From Lachnospiraceae bacterium (GTDB taxonomy: Bacteria > Bacillota > Clostridia > Lachnospirales > Lachnospiraceae), in contig JAFUNK010000021.1 in the NCBI GenBank assembly GCA_017482205.1, forward strand, positions 1-64,000: a DNA stretch of 64,000 nt, written 5' to 3'. Both the position numbers and the translations under genes were made by a program. How positions within the stretch are numbered: position 1 is the first letter of the stretch; each line of letters starts with the position of its first letter. Below the pieces are notes generated by a model. The model saw only the letters and a program-made list of their open reading frames with translations, was not told the DNA's origin and ran no database searches. This document shows positions 1-9,336 of this stretch, in pieces.

Positions 1-66
1 GGTTTCCTCTGCTTTTTCAGTTTCTTTTACCTTATCAGAGTAGCATTCCTTTTTTTCTTGCACCAT
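1..66 (-). CDS. possible N-terminus of a Lys/Glu-rich protein, cut by the window edge
   Basis: An ATG at 64-66 on the minus strand opens a frame of 22 codons that is still open at base 1 and is rich in Lys and Glu. It lies just beyond the ilvC terminator. No clear ribosome site precedes the ATG and no family can be recognised from so few residues. It could be a chance open frame. Confidence 0.25.
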   Translation of the reverse strand, partial: MVQEKKECYSDKVKETEKAEET

Positions 67-111
67 AGCGTTTCACGAAAATTTGGGGGATTTTCTATTT
101 TTTTGTTATAT

Positions 112-148
112 AAAAACAGCCCACTTTAGAATTTCCTAAAATGGACTG
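112..148 (-). terminator. intrinsic terminator of the ilv operon
   Basis: On the minus strand a 13-bp stem (CAGTCCATTTTAG pairing with CTAAAGTGGGCTG, two G-T pairs) closes a short AT loop and is followed by TTTTTATAT. It lies 35 bases after the ilvC stop and ends the metH/ilvB-ilvN-ilvN-ilvC transcript. Confidence 0.8.
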
Positions 149-182
149 CTCTTAATATTTGAATTCAACTTATTTTTCAAGA

Positions 183-1247
<1,065 letters not shown>

Positions 1248-1286
1248 TTATAACTGTCAGGAGGTCACCCTCCGGGTTATCAAAAC

Positions 1287-1790
1287 TTATTCTGTAATAT
1301 GTATTACATTCTCAGAACCTCTGCAAAGTCCCGCAATACCGGTTCTCGCCAGTTCTAAAATCTCATATCCTTCCAAAAGGCTTAAGAATGCATCAATTTT
1401 TGACTGGTCACCTGTCATTTCTACTATCAGACTGTCAGATGCCACATCAATAATGTTTGCACGGAAAATACCTGCAAGGGAAATCACACCCTGTCTTTCG
1501 CTTGCAGCAGCCTTTACCTTAATCAATGCAAGTTCTCTGTATACGCTCTCATCAGGCTTTAATTCCCTGATATCACGAATATCCACCAGCTTGGCTACCT
1601 GCTTCTCAATCTGCTCTAAAATCTGGTCATCCCCGGTTGCCACAATGGTAATACGATGAAATCTGGGGTCTGCCGTCACACCTGCGGTAATGCTTTCAAT
1701 GTTATAACCACGTCTGGAAAACAATCCTGAAATCCGGCTTAAAACACCGGAGGTATTGTCTACCAGAAGCTGAAATACTTTCTTTTGCAA
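1287..1790 (-). CDS. ilvN: acetolactate synthase small (regulatory) subunit, copy B
   Basis: Regulatory subunit of acetohydroxyacid synthase. An N-terminal ACT domain (VDNTSGVLSRISGLFSRRGYN) is followed by the ALS small-subunit C-terminal domain; ACT domains in this family bind valine for feedback control. The frame is open from a TTG at 1838 without a ribosome site. I place the start at the TTG at 1788-1790, which has GGAGG eight bases upstream and gives 167 residues, close to its 162-residue neighbour. It sits between copy A and ilvC. It keeps the GLFSRRGYNIES core better than copy A, so it is probably the orthodox subunit. Confidence 0.9.
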   Translation of the reverse strand: MQKKVFQLLVDNTSGVLSRISGLFSRRGYNIESITAGVTADPRFHRITIVATGDDQILEQIEKQVAKLVDIRDIRELKPDESVYRELALIKVKAAASERQGVISLAGIFRANIIDVASDSLIVEMTGDQSKIDAFLSLLEGYEILELARTGIAGLCRGSENVIHITE

Positions 1791-1987
1791 ATCTTCATCC
1801 TCCAAAAATTTGTATCCCTTAGTTTCTAATGATAACAATACTTTTTGCTATTGTCAACGTATGAACTTTCGGAATATATTATATAACCAGAAGTTATCGT
1901 CTGCTTTGTCTGGCAGGTTTTTTATTCCTCTGAGTTATCTCTTAAAATTTCTGCCATGAAATCTTCAAAAGCTTTCCAACTCTTGTT

Positions 1988-2476
1988 TTAATTATCACTC
2001 TCAGAACATTTAGAGAGTGCCAAGGTTCCTGTTCGTGCCACTTCTACAATACTGATGGATGCCAACATCTGTAAAAAGATTTTGGTTCTTTCCGGTATGT
2101 CACAGACCTGAATCATCATCATATTCTTGGACATATCCACAATATCTGCTTTCATCATTTCGCAGATTTCCATGATTTCCCGTCTGGTGCTCTTATTGTA
2201 TTTTACTTTTACAAGCATAAGCTCCCTGCTGATACTCTTGGGTTCTGTAAATGTTTTTACTTTAATGACATCCAGTTTCTTGTTTAACTGCTTTTCTATC
2301 TGCTCAATAGTACGTTCGTCACCGCTTGATACGATAGTCATACGGGATACATCGGGGTCGTCGGTTTCTCCAACTACCAGACTATCAATATTGAAGCATC
2401 TTCTAGAGAAAAGTCCCGCCACCTTACAAAGTACACCGGAACGGTTTTCTACCAAAACGGAATATATCTTTTTCAT
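1988..2476 (-). CDS. ilvN: acetolactate synthase small (regulatory) subunit, copy A
   Basis: A second ACT-domain small subunit (VENRSGVLCKVAGLFSRRCFN), 162 residues, directly downstream of ilvB and upstream of copy B. It is clearly homologous to copy B but diverged, with for example an extra Lys pair in the linker and a Met-rich strand (KNMMMIQV) in the C-terminal domain. Small subunits are about 160-170 residues, so it is full length. The ATG has only a weak AAAGG upstream. After the stop the same frame continues open for 21 more codons to base 1922. Two consecutive regulatory subunits with one catalytic subunit is unusual and suggests dual-signal control (inference). Confidence 0.9.
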   Translation of the reverse strand: MKKIYSVLVENRSGVLCKVAGLFSRRCFNIDSLVVGETDDPDVSRMTIVSSGDERTIEQIEKQLNKKLDVIKVKTFTEPKSISRELMLVKVKYNKSTRREIMEICEMMKADIVDMSKNMMMIQVCDIPERTKIFLQMLASISIVEVARTGTLALSKCSESDN

Positions 2477-2568
2477 CTTAATTCACATGCCTTTCCGTAA
2501 CCTGCACACTCGTGTTGTACAGGTACAATATTCGCAAAAAGATTTGCTTTCCTTTGATTTTTTTGACA

Positions 2569-4185
2569 CTACACCAAATCCATAGGGTCAATCAAACATT
2601 CAAGGAGTACGCTTTCATCTTCTTTTAAGAATGCATCCAGCACTTCTTCCATGTTGTTCATATCATTAAGTCTAAAGAAAGGCAAATCATAAGCAGATGC
2701 CAGTTTCTCCAAATCGGGACTGCCGGATAAATCCACTACGGAATAGTTGTCCTTGTAGGTAAAATGCTGATACTGTCTTACCATTCCCAGATAATTGTTC
2801 TTAAGCACAATAATTTTAACCGGAATATTGTGCTGACGAATGGTTGCGAGTTCCATCATGGACATCTGGAAGGAACCATCACCGCAGACTGCAATAACCT
2901 GACGGGACATATCTCCTAATTTTGCCCCCATTGCTGCGGGAATGGAGTAACCCATGGTTCCCATACCGCCGGAGGTTAAAAACTTACCATCTTTTACAAT
3001 ATGATAACCGCAGGACCAAATCTGGTTCTGTCCCACGTCTGCAACATATACGCCGTTATCCTGCATCTTTTCAGACAATCTGGTGATAAATGCCGCAGGG
3101 TCTACGTATGCCGGATTGGGAGTACGTTTCTTTTCCATGGATATTCTGTATTCATCCAAAGTCTTAATCCAGTCTTCGTGTTCACATTCACAATCCTGTG
3201 CGGATAATAAGTCTTCAAAAATATGCTTTGCATCGCCAACCAAAGGAATGGTAGGGCCTGCATTCTTACCGATTTCTGCGGGATCTACATCAATATGTAC
3301 CAGTACCTTATTCTGGGTAATCAAATCGGGCTGACTGATAGCTCTGTCTGCCACACGGGCACCTACCATAATCAGTAAATCTGATTCATTCATAGCCCTG
3401 TTTGCATATGCCTTTCCGTTGTTACCTACCATACCGTAATAAAGAGGGTGCTTGGTAGGCATAACACCGATACCCATCATGGTGGATACCACAGGAATCT
3501 TGTGTGCTTCTGCAAAAGCACGCAGTTCTTTTTCTGCTTCACTTAAAAGGACACCGCCACCTGCACAGATAATGGGACGCTTTGCTTTTTCAAGCTCTTT
3601 TACCACCTTCTTAATCTGCACCATATTGCCCTTGACAGTAGGCTTGTAGGTACGAAGTGATACTTCTTCAGGATAATGGAAATTATTGATTGTGGCATTC
3701 TGGATATCAATGGGAATGTCGATTAATACAGGCCCCTTTCTGCCGGAATTGGCAATATAAAAGGCCTCTTTAAATATCTTAGGAATATCCTGTACCTTCT
3801 TTACCAAATAACTGTATTTAACAAAGGATTCCACTGCTCCGGTAATATCTGCTTCCTGAAATACGTCACTGCCTAAAAGCTCGCTGTTTACCTGTCCTGT
3901 AATACATACAAGCGGAATACTGTCTGCAAAAGCTGTTGCAATTCCGGTAATTACATTAGTGGCACCTGGACCGGAAGTTACCGCACATACACCGGGCTTG
4001 CCGGTAAGTCTTGCCATACCACTTGCTGCATGTGCCGCATTCTGCTCAGTACGGATTAAAACTGTTTTGATATCTGACTCTAAAATACTATTATAAAAAG
4101 GACAGATTGCAACGCCCGGATACCCGAAGACCACTTCTACACCTTCTGCCTCCAGACATTTAATAATGGCATCTGCTCCTATCAT
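2569..4185 (-). CDS. ilvB: acetolactate synthase large (catalytic) subunit, divergent type
   Basis: ThDP-dependent enzyme condensing two pyruvates (or pyruvate with 2-ketobutyrate). The 538 residues show the N-terminal PYR domain with catalytic Glu in RTEQNAAHAASG, the central domain, and the C-terminal ThDP/Mg motif GDGSF...N..YLGMV. It heads the ilvB-ilvN-ilvN-ilvC run, with GGGAGG before the ATG. It diverges from the second ilvB at 39016-40695 at usually constant places: FGYPGVAICP rather than FGYPGGTILN, and TEQN rather than HEQG. The adjacent small subunits and ilvC argue for an anabolic role, though a different substrate preference is possible. Confidence 0.93.
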   Translation of the reverse strand: MIGADAIIKCLEAEGVEVVFGYPGVAICPFYNSILESDIKTVLIRTEQNAAHAASGMARLTGKPGVCAVTSGPGATNVITGIATAFADSIPLVCITGQVNSELLGSDVFQEADITGAVESFVKYSYLVKKVQDIPKIFKEAFYIANSGRKGPVLIDIPIDIQNATINNFHYPEEVSLRTYKPTVKGNMVQIKKVVKELEKAKRPIICAGGGVLLSEAEKELRAFAEAHKIPVVSTMMGIGVMPTKHPLYYGMVGNNGKAYANRAMNESDLLIMVGARVADRAISQPDLITQNKVLVHIDVDPAEIGKNAGPTIPLVGDAKHIFEDLLSAQDCECEHEDWIKTLDEYRISMEKKRTPNPAYVDPAAFITRLSEKMQDNGVYVADVGQNQIWSCGYHIVKDGKFLTSGGMGTMGYSIPAAMGAKLGDMSRQVIAVCGDGSFQMSMMELATIRQHNIPVKIIVLKNNYLGMVRQYQHFTYKDNYSVVDLSGSPDLEKLASAYDLPFFRLNDMNNMEEVLDAFLKEDESVLLECLIDPMDLV

Positions 4186-4222
4186 ATGATTTCCTCCCTT
4201 TGCTGTACAAATGTATTTAAAT

Positions 4223-4252
4223 ATTTTAACACAGTAAAGTGTGACAATTCAA
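4223..4252 (-). promoter_or_regulatory. sigma-A-like promoter of ilvB
   Basis: On the minus strand TTGAAT and TAAAAT are separated by 18 bases. The predicted start leaves a leader of only about 30 bases before the ilvB ATG, too short for a T-box leader. Confidence 0.5.
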
Positions 4253-4315
4253 CAGTAATTTTCATATATCTGCAAACTGCCAATTTTTAACTGTTAAAAA
4301 GACTGCCGCAAGTTA

Positions 4316-6805
4316 CTACTCCTGTAACTGCTTTAATAACCTGCCTGCCAGCTTTACTGCATCCGCGGCATCCTTGGAATAACCGTCCGCACCGATTTCG
4401 TCCGCATATTCCTGCGTAATAACCGCACCGCCTACCATAATCTTTGCCTTTACGCCCTGTTCCTGTGCATAGACAATTACTTCTTTCATCTGCTTCATGG
4501 TAGTAGTCATCAGTGCTGAAAGTGCAATGATTGAGGCATTATATTCCCTTGCTGCTTCTATAATGGTTTCCTTGGATACATCTTTTCCTAAATCCACCAC
4601 CTTAAAGCCGTAATTTTTAAGCATAAGTGCTACAAGGTTTTTTCCAATATCATGGATATCCCCCTCTACGGTAGCAATAACTACAGCAGGCATATCCTGA
4701 CCGCTCTGTTCACTCAGCATCAAAGGCTCCAATACTTCAATGGAAAGCTTCATAGCCTCTGCACCGGCAATTAACTGGGGTAAGAAATATTTACCACTGT
4801 CAAAATAATCTCCTACGGTATTGATGGCAGGCAACAATATGTTATCCAACAGTGCTTTAGGCTCATTTCCTTCTGCAAGTGCATCTTTCGTAATCTGCAC
4901 GATACCGCTTTTATTACCTTTTAATACGGCATCACGGAGTTTTTGACAAATAGGCGAAAGTCCGTTTTGAGCCGCTGCATCTGCCGTTCCTTCCGTCTGC
5001 GTTGCTATTTCTGTACCGGATTTCTGCGTTCCCACAGCCAGTTCTTTGGCTTCTCTCTTTTCTTTAATTACCTCTGCATAGGAAATATAACGCATATCAG
5101 ACCCTTCTTTATTTAAGAGTAAGTCCGAGGCAAACGCACAGCCCATTAAAAGCTCCTGGGAAGGATTAGCAATTGCCATAGTCAGTCCGGACTGGATTGC
5201 CATAGTTAAAAATGCCGTATTCACATAGCTTCTTTCCGGCATACCAAAAGAAATATTGGACAATCCACAAACTGTTGCCAATCCGTTTTCTTTACAATAG
5301 CGGATGGTTTCCAAGGTTTCCAGTGCTGCCATTTTGTTAGCACCTACGGTGGTTACCAGACCGTCTACTACAATATCTTCTTTGGTAAAGCCAAGTTCGG
5401 CTGCTCTTTCTAATATTTTGTTGATGATACCCTTCTTTTCTTCCAAGTCCGCAGGCAGACCCGCATCGGAAAGAGGCAGTAAGATAAACATAGCACCGTA
5501 TTTTTTGACAATGGGTAAAAGTTTTTCAAACTTCTCCGTTTCATAAGAAACCGAATTGACCAATGCCCTGCCGGGATATCTGCGGAGTGCTGCTTCCAAT
5601 ACATCAATATGACTGGAATCCAAAGAAAGTGGCAAATTGGTAACGGTGCTGATTTCCTCAAGAGCACGTAACATCATCTCTTTTTCATCAATACCGCCCA
5701 TACCCATATTCACATCCAACACACAGGCACCACACTCTTCCTGCTCCTCTGCAAAGTCCTTTACCATATCTAAAGAACCTTCCCTTAAAGCCGCCTGTAA
5801 TTTCTTCTTACCGGTAGGATTGATACGCTCTCCCACCACAAAGAAATTGTCATCCAAAGAAAAGGCTTTGGTTTGTCTTTCAGAAGAAAGATAGCGGATA
5901 CCTTTCTTTGTCAGTTCTTTTTTCTCCCTTTTATTTCCAAAGGTATTTACCAGTGCCTCTATGTATGAAGGATCTGTACCGCAACATCCGCCTAAAACCG
6001 ATGCACCTGCCTCTACCAGACACTTCATTTCTTCTGCAAATTCTAAAGCCCCCATATCATAACAGCTATTACCTGCTTCATCTACAAAGGGCAGCCCTGC
6101 ATTAGGTTTTGCTATAATTGGAAGTCCGGTTACTTCTGCCATTGTACGGATAATCTCCGTCATGGCGGCCGGACCGGTAGAACAGTTGGCACCGATAGCA
6201 TCTGCTCCCAATGTAGAAAGCACCACTGCCATAGTAAGGGCATCCGTACCGTAAAGAGTACGTCCGTCCTTTTCAAATGTCAAAGTTACCATAACCGGTA
6301 AATCGCAGGTTTCTTTTGCTGCAATCAGTGCTGCTCTGGATTCCTGTAAACTCATCATGGTTTCCACTACCAGTAAGTCCACACCTGCTTCTGTCAGTGC
6401 TGTAATCTGCTCCTTATAGACCTCCACCAGTTCTTCAAAGTCCATTCTGCCCATAGGGGATAACTGTTCACCCGTCATGGTAATATCCCCGGCTACCAGT
6501 GCCTTTCCTCCTGCTGCACACTTAGAAAGTGCCACCAGCTTCTTTGTCAATGCGCAAACGTCCTTTTCCAGACCATATTCCTTTAACTTTACCCTGTTTG
6601 CAGTGAATGTTGGTGCATATAAAATATTACTGCCTGCATTTACATACGCTTCCTGTAAGGCAATAAATACATCCTCGTGCTCCAAAATCCACTTCTCCGG
6701 ACACACTCCCGCAGGCATTCCCGCCTTCATCAGATTAGAGCCGGTTGCTCCATCCAGATATATGATATTTTCTTTAGCCCATACTGCAAATTCTTGTTTA
6801 GTCAT
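4316..6805 (-). CDS. metH: cobalamin-dependent methionine synthase without reactivation domain
   Basis: Transfers the methyl group of methyltetrahydrofolate to homocysteine via methylcobalamin. The 829 residues contain the homocysteine-binding barrel (about 10-290, zinc Cys in GANCSTGP and GGCCGTDP), the pterin-binding barrel (about 310-590, GERINPTGKKK and DVNMGMGG), a B12 cap region after a Thr/Ala/Gln-rich linker, and the cobalamin-binding domain with DIHDIG and SALMTTT. The C-terminal AdoMet-binding reactivation domain of E. coli-type MetH (about 1,230 residues) is absent, as in many Clostridia, so a separate activator is expected elsewhere. It lies upstream of ilvB, in the same direction. 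ATG preceded by AGAGG; no S-box leader seen. Confidence 0.95.
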   Translation of the reverse strand: MTKQEFAVWAKENIIYLDGATGSNLMKAGMPAGVCPEKWILEHEDVFIALQEAYVNAGSNILYAPTFTANRVKLKEYGLEKDVCALTKKLVALSKCAAGGKALVAGDITMTGEQLSPMGRMDFEELVEVYKEQITALTEAGVDLLVVETMMSLQESRAALIAAKETCDLPVMVTLTFEKDGRTLYGTDALTMAVVLSTLGADAIGANCSTGPAAMTEIIRTMAEVTGLPIIAKPNAGLPFVDEAGNSCYDMGALEFAEEMKCLVEAGASVLGGCCGTDPSYIEALVNTFGNKREKKELTKKGIRYLSSERQTKAFSLDDNFFVVGERINPTGKKKLQAALREGSLDMVKDFAEEQEECGACVLDVNMGMGGIDEKEMMLRALEEISTVTNLPLSLDSSHIDVLEAALRRYPGRALVNSVSYETEKFEKLLPIVKKYGAMFILLPLSDAGLPADLEEKKGIINKILERAAELGFTKEDIVVDGLVTTVGANKMAALETLETIRYCKENGLATVCGLSNISFGMPERSYVNTAFLTMAIQSGLTMAIANPSQELLMGCAFASDLLLNKEGSDMRYISYAEVIKEKREAKELAVGTQKSGTEIATQTEGTADAAAQNGLSPICQKLRDAVLKGNKSGIVQITKDALAEGNEPKALLDNILLPAINTVGDYFDSGKYFLPQLIAGAEAMKLSIEVLEPLMLSEQSGQDMPAVVIATVEGDIHDIGKNLVALMLKNYGFKVVDLGKDVSKETIIEAAREYNASIIALSALMTTTMKQMKEVIVYAQEQGVKAKIMVGGAVITQEYADEIGADGYSKDAADAVKLAGRLLKQLQE

Positions 6806-6895
6806 ATTAAACCTCTTTTACTCTTCTTTCATTATCCTAACAGAACAAACTTCTTTCCTATTTTACATTACCACATCTTGCCCCGGTATTCCATA

Positions 6896-6924
6896 TTGAT
6901 TTCAAAATAAAAATGTGATAAATT
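6896..6924 (+). promoter_or_regulatory. sigma-A-like promoter of the lipoprotein gene at 7008
   Basis: TTGATT and TAAATT with a 17-base spacer on the plus strand, in the divergent gap between metH and the lipoprotein gene. The expected start is near 6931. Confidence 0.45.
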
Positions 6925-6944
6925 TTATTTATTGGAAAAACACC

Positions 6945-6983
6945 CCCATTCTTGTATCAAATACATATGCATACAAGAATGGG
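6945..6983 (+). promoter_or_regulatory. perfect 13-bp hairpin in the 5' leader
   Basis: CCCATTCTTGTAT at 6945-6957 pairs perfectly with ATACAAGAATGGG at 6971-6983 around a 13-base loop. It lies between the promoter and the AGGAGG site (6994-6999). It may stabilise the mRNA, control translation, or stop antisense transcription arriving from the right. Confidence 0.6.
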
Positions 6984-7007
6984 AAGATTTGTTAGGAGGC
7001 TATTCCT

Positions 7008-7484
7008 TTGAAAAATAAGATTATTTTATTTTTATATGTTTTGGCATTATCCGTTTTATTGACCGGTTGTGGCGAAGACCCCGAACTTGCTAAATTTGAG
7101 AAAGATATACAATCCTTCTGTGATGAGATTGCCGCTATTGATGCCAATATCAACAATATTGATGCCACCTCAGCAAATGCCACCGACGAGCTCTTAGAAT
7201 ATTTAGACCAATTAGACCAAAGTTTTCAGGTGCTTGCCCAGATGTCCATTCCTGAGGAATATGCTTATCTGGAAGAATTGACAACGGATGCCAGCAATTA
7301 TATGACTACCGCAGTTGCCTCTTATCACGATGCATTTGAGGGGGAAACCTATAATGCTGCCGTAGCAGAATACGCCAAAGAAAATTATGAGCGTGCTTAC
7401 AAGCGAGTCACTGTTATGTTAAAATTATTACGGGGAGAAGATATTACCGAAGACGGTGTTATTATAGAACAGGGAAACCAGTAA
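7008..7484 (+). CDS. small surface lipoprotein of unknown function
   Basis: A 158-residue secreted lipoprotein. The N-terminus is a lipoprotein signal ending in LLTGC, with the lipidated Cys at residue 21. The mature part is acidic and helical, and I recognise no family. The start is TTG at 7008, eight bases after an ideal AGGAGG; no ATG competes. It is a single gene with its own promoter and hairpin leader, flanked by divergent metH and a convergent deacetylase. The protein probably sits on the outer face of the membrane, but its role cannot be told. Confidence 0.8.
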   Translation: MKNKIILFLYVLALSVLLTGCGEDPELAKFEKDIQSFCDEIAAIDANINNIDATSANATDELLEYLDQLDQSFQVLAQMSIPEEYAYLEELTTDASNYMTTAVASYHDAFEGETYNAAVAEYAKENYERAYKRVTVMLKLLRGEDITEDGVIIEQGNQ

Positions 7485-7504
7485 TTTTACCGGTTTCCCT
7501 GTTC
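7467..7504. terminator. bidirectional terminator between convergent genes
   Basis: GAACAGGGAAACC (7467-7479) pairs with GGTTTCCCTGTTC (7492-7504) in a perfect 13-bp stem that includes the last codons of the lipoprotein gene. A T-rich stretch follows on the plus strand. Confidence 0.7.
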
Positions 7505-7537
7505 TGTTTCAATTTCATTCTTCTGTTTTTTGTACTA

Positions 7538-8368
7538 TCATTCCGTCAATTCCGACAACGGACACACTTCATAGCCCATTTCTTCCCATTTAGTCAAAAG
7601 TTCATCCATAATTTCTCCATTGGTCTGGGAGGTACTGTGAAGCAATACAATTGCACCCGGATGAATTCTACCGGTCAGTTTTTCAAATGCTTCCTCATGT
7701 GTCGGCTGGTCATCCTGATACCAGTCCACATATGCCAAGCTCCAGAAAAAGGTCTGATACCCCATTTCCTTTGCCATTTCCAGATTTGCCGTACTGTATT
7801 TACCTTGTGGCGGGCGGTAATATTTTATCATTTCCTCTCCCGTAATCTCAAAATACAGTTTTTCCACATCCTCCATTTCTGTCTTAAAGGATGCCATATC
7901 GGAAATCTTAGACATATCAGGATGATTATAAGTATGGTTTCCTACCGTATGTCCCTCTTCCACCATTCTCTTTACCAAATCAGGTGCTGTTTCCAGAAAA
8001 TGACCTACCACAAAAAAGGTAGCCTGCACATTATGTTTTTTCAAAGCGTCCAATATGGGCTCCGTATTCCCGTTTTCATACCCGCAGTCAAAAGTCAGAT
8101 AAATGACTTTTTCGTCTCCCGCTCCTACATAATAGGCTCCATACGCTGCCAGTTGTTCTGCTGACACATTTCCCGTAGGTTTCGTACCTTCCGCACCAAA
8201 TCCCAATCCCCAATTCTCTGTTTCCTCCAAAAGTATATTCTCTGCTGTAATTTCCGCCGCAGTTTCTTTTTCTGCACGAGTGTTTTCTATGTAGTGCACT
8301 ACATATCCGATGGTTCTTCCTACAAAAAACATGGCTACCAAAAATACTATTGTCATCATTTTTTTCAT
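7538..8368 (-). CDS. pdaA: PdaA-type polysaccharide deacetylase
   Basis: NodB-fold de-N-acetylase of 276 residues. The N-terminal membrane anchor is followed by the catalytic domain: TFDCGYENGNT (catalytic base and metal Asp), GNHTYNHPD (metal His pair), RPPQGKYS, and the C-terminal His motif VLLHSTS. The FDCGYENG signature is that of PdaA enzymes, which deacetylate muramic acid during delta-lactam formation in spore cortex. A spore-cortex or wall-modifying role follows from the family. The ATG lies directly after the terminator at 8371-8413, so there is no clear leader and only AAGGG within the hairpin as a ribosome site. Start choice is therefore moderately certain. Confidence 0.85.
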   Translation of the reverse strand: MKKMMTIVFLVAMFFVGRTIGYVVHYIENTRAEKETAAEITAENILLEETENWGLGFGAEGTKPTGNVSAEQLAAYGAYYVGAGDEKVIYLTFDCGYENGNTEPILDALKKHNVQATFFVVGHFLETAPDLVKRMVEEGHTVGNHTYNHPDMSKISDMASFKTEMEDVEKLYFEITGEEMIKYYRPPQGKYSTANLEMAKEMGYQTFFWSLAYVDWYQDDQPTHEEAFEKLTGRIHPGAIVLLHSTSQTNGEIMDELLTKWEEMGYEVCPLSELTE

Positions 8369-8370
8369 AT

Positions 8371-8413
8371 AAAAAAGCCCTTAATACCTCGTTAATAGAG
8401 TATATTAAGAGCT
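8371..8413 (-). terminator. terminator of the DUF4190/DUF2752 cluster abutting the pdaA start codon
   Basis: An 11-bp stem (AGCTCTTAATA with TATTAAGGGCT) followed by TTTTTT on the minus strand. The T-run ends three bases before the ATG of pdaA, so read-through here would control pdaA. Confidence 0.7.
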
Positions 8414-8434
8414 CTTTTCTTTCATGCATTTGTT

Positions 8435-8869
8435 TTAACCCAGAAGATACGTGCCGTTTATAAATATTACTGCATTTTTTACAATCCATTGTATCAAAAG
8501 AATAGCAATCAGAATGTAAAAATATATCGGCCTGAACAACATAGCCTTTACTTTTCCCTTCGTAAAAATATTCAACGTATGAGAAAGTACATAGCATGTT
8601 ACCAATACCGCAGTATAGGGGACCACAGGATGATAAAGAAAACTCTTTATAAAATCACCCTGCATGAAGTACGCTATCGATCTGGTTCCTCCACAACCCG
8701 GACAATACAGTCCGACCATGGAATATATGGAACACGGACGTGGATTAACCTCTGTAATAGGAATATCCAATATCCACAGTATCAAATACGCAATCCCCAA
8801 AACTGCTATTACACCTAAACAGACATAATAGCAGTTTCTGGATAAACGTCGATTGTATGTATCATCCAT
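8435..8869 (-). CDS. DUF2752 membrane protein
   Basis: A 144-residue integral membrane protein with about three hydrophobic segments (roughly 15-35, 80-100, 110-130) and the DUF2752 signature CPGCGGTR near residue 55. The function of the family is not established. It starts three bases after the DUF4190 gene and probably shares its transcript. This pairing with DUF4190 proteins points to a joint membrane role (inference). No strong ribosome site is visible, so translational coupling is likely. Confidence 0.82.
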   Translation of the reverse strand: MDDTYNRRLSRNCYYVCLGVIAVLGIAYLILWILDIPITEVNPRPCSIYSMVGLYCPGCGGTRSIAYFMQGDFIKSFLYHPVVPYTAVLVTCYVLSHTLNIFTKGKVKAMLFRPIYFYILIAILLIQWIVKNAVIFINGTYLLG

Positions 8870-8872
8870 GAT

Positions 8873-9184
8873 TTACACTAAGGACTGTAACCAAGACAAT
8901 GCAGAAGCACCAGCGATCATTGTAATTACATACAATACAACGGTGATAATGCTGCAAACCAGACCAGCGATAGCCATACCTTTACCGGGCATCTTCTTAG
9001 CGATAGCAACACCACCTAAGATAAGACCAACGAGACCTAAGATAAGGGGTACCCAAGGTACGAAACAACACAGTACTAAAGATACAATACCCAGTACCAT
9101 GGAAGCGATACCTAAACCTTTGCTACCCTGAGGTGCTGCAGGCTGTACATATGCAGGCTGCTGATTCATTCCGTTCATATCCAT
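8873..9184 (-). CDS. DUF4190 membrane protein, short form
   Basis: 103 residues: a short Met/Gln/Pro-rich N-terminus (to about residue 20), then two hydrophobic helices with the Gly-rich DUF4190 pattern SKGLGIASMVLGIVSLVL and KGMAIAGLVCSIITVVLY. The function of DUF4190 is unknown. It is the last and smallest of three paralogues in a row, and DUF2752 follows. The ATG has AGGAGG at good spacing. Confidence 0.85.
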   Translation of the reverse strand: MDMNGMNQQPAYVQPAAPQGSKGLGIASMVLGIVSLVLCCFVPWVPLILGLVGLILGGVAIAKKMPGKGMAIAGLVCSIITVVLYVITMIAGASALSWLQSLV

Positions 9185-9336
9185 TTTTATTTCCTCCTAA
9201 TTTAGTAAAATTTATTTATACAAAGAAAGCATCAAAAAAGTACATGCACCTTTTTACTACTCTCCAGTATACAGTTTGGGATGGGTGCAGACATTTTCTT
9301 AAGATATACTGCATCCACGATTGAGAAAACAGTTTA

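Noticed and set aside
4186..4315. T-box or other riboswitch before ilvB
   Set aside because: The leader is about 30 bases and lacks the conserved T-box sequence; leuB, serC and gltX leaders also lack it.
5410..5894. Additional frames on both strands within metH
   Set aside because: Shadow frames of a clear 829-residue methionine synthase with no family resemblance.
6806..6944. SAM (S-box) or cobalamin riboswitch before metH
   Set aside because: No conserved S-box or B12-box sequence is visible; the region is AT-rich promoter DNA.
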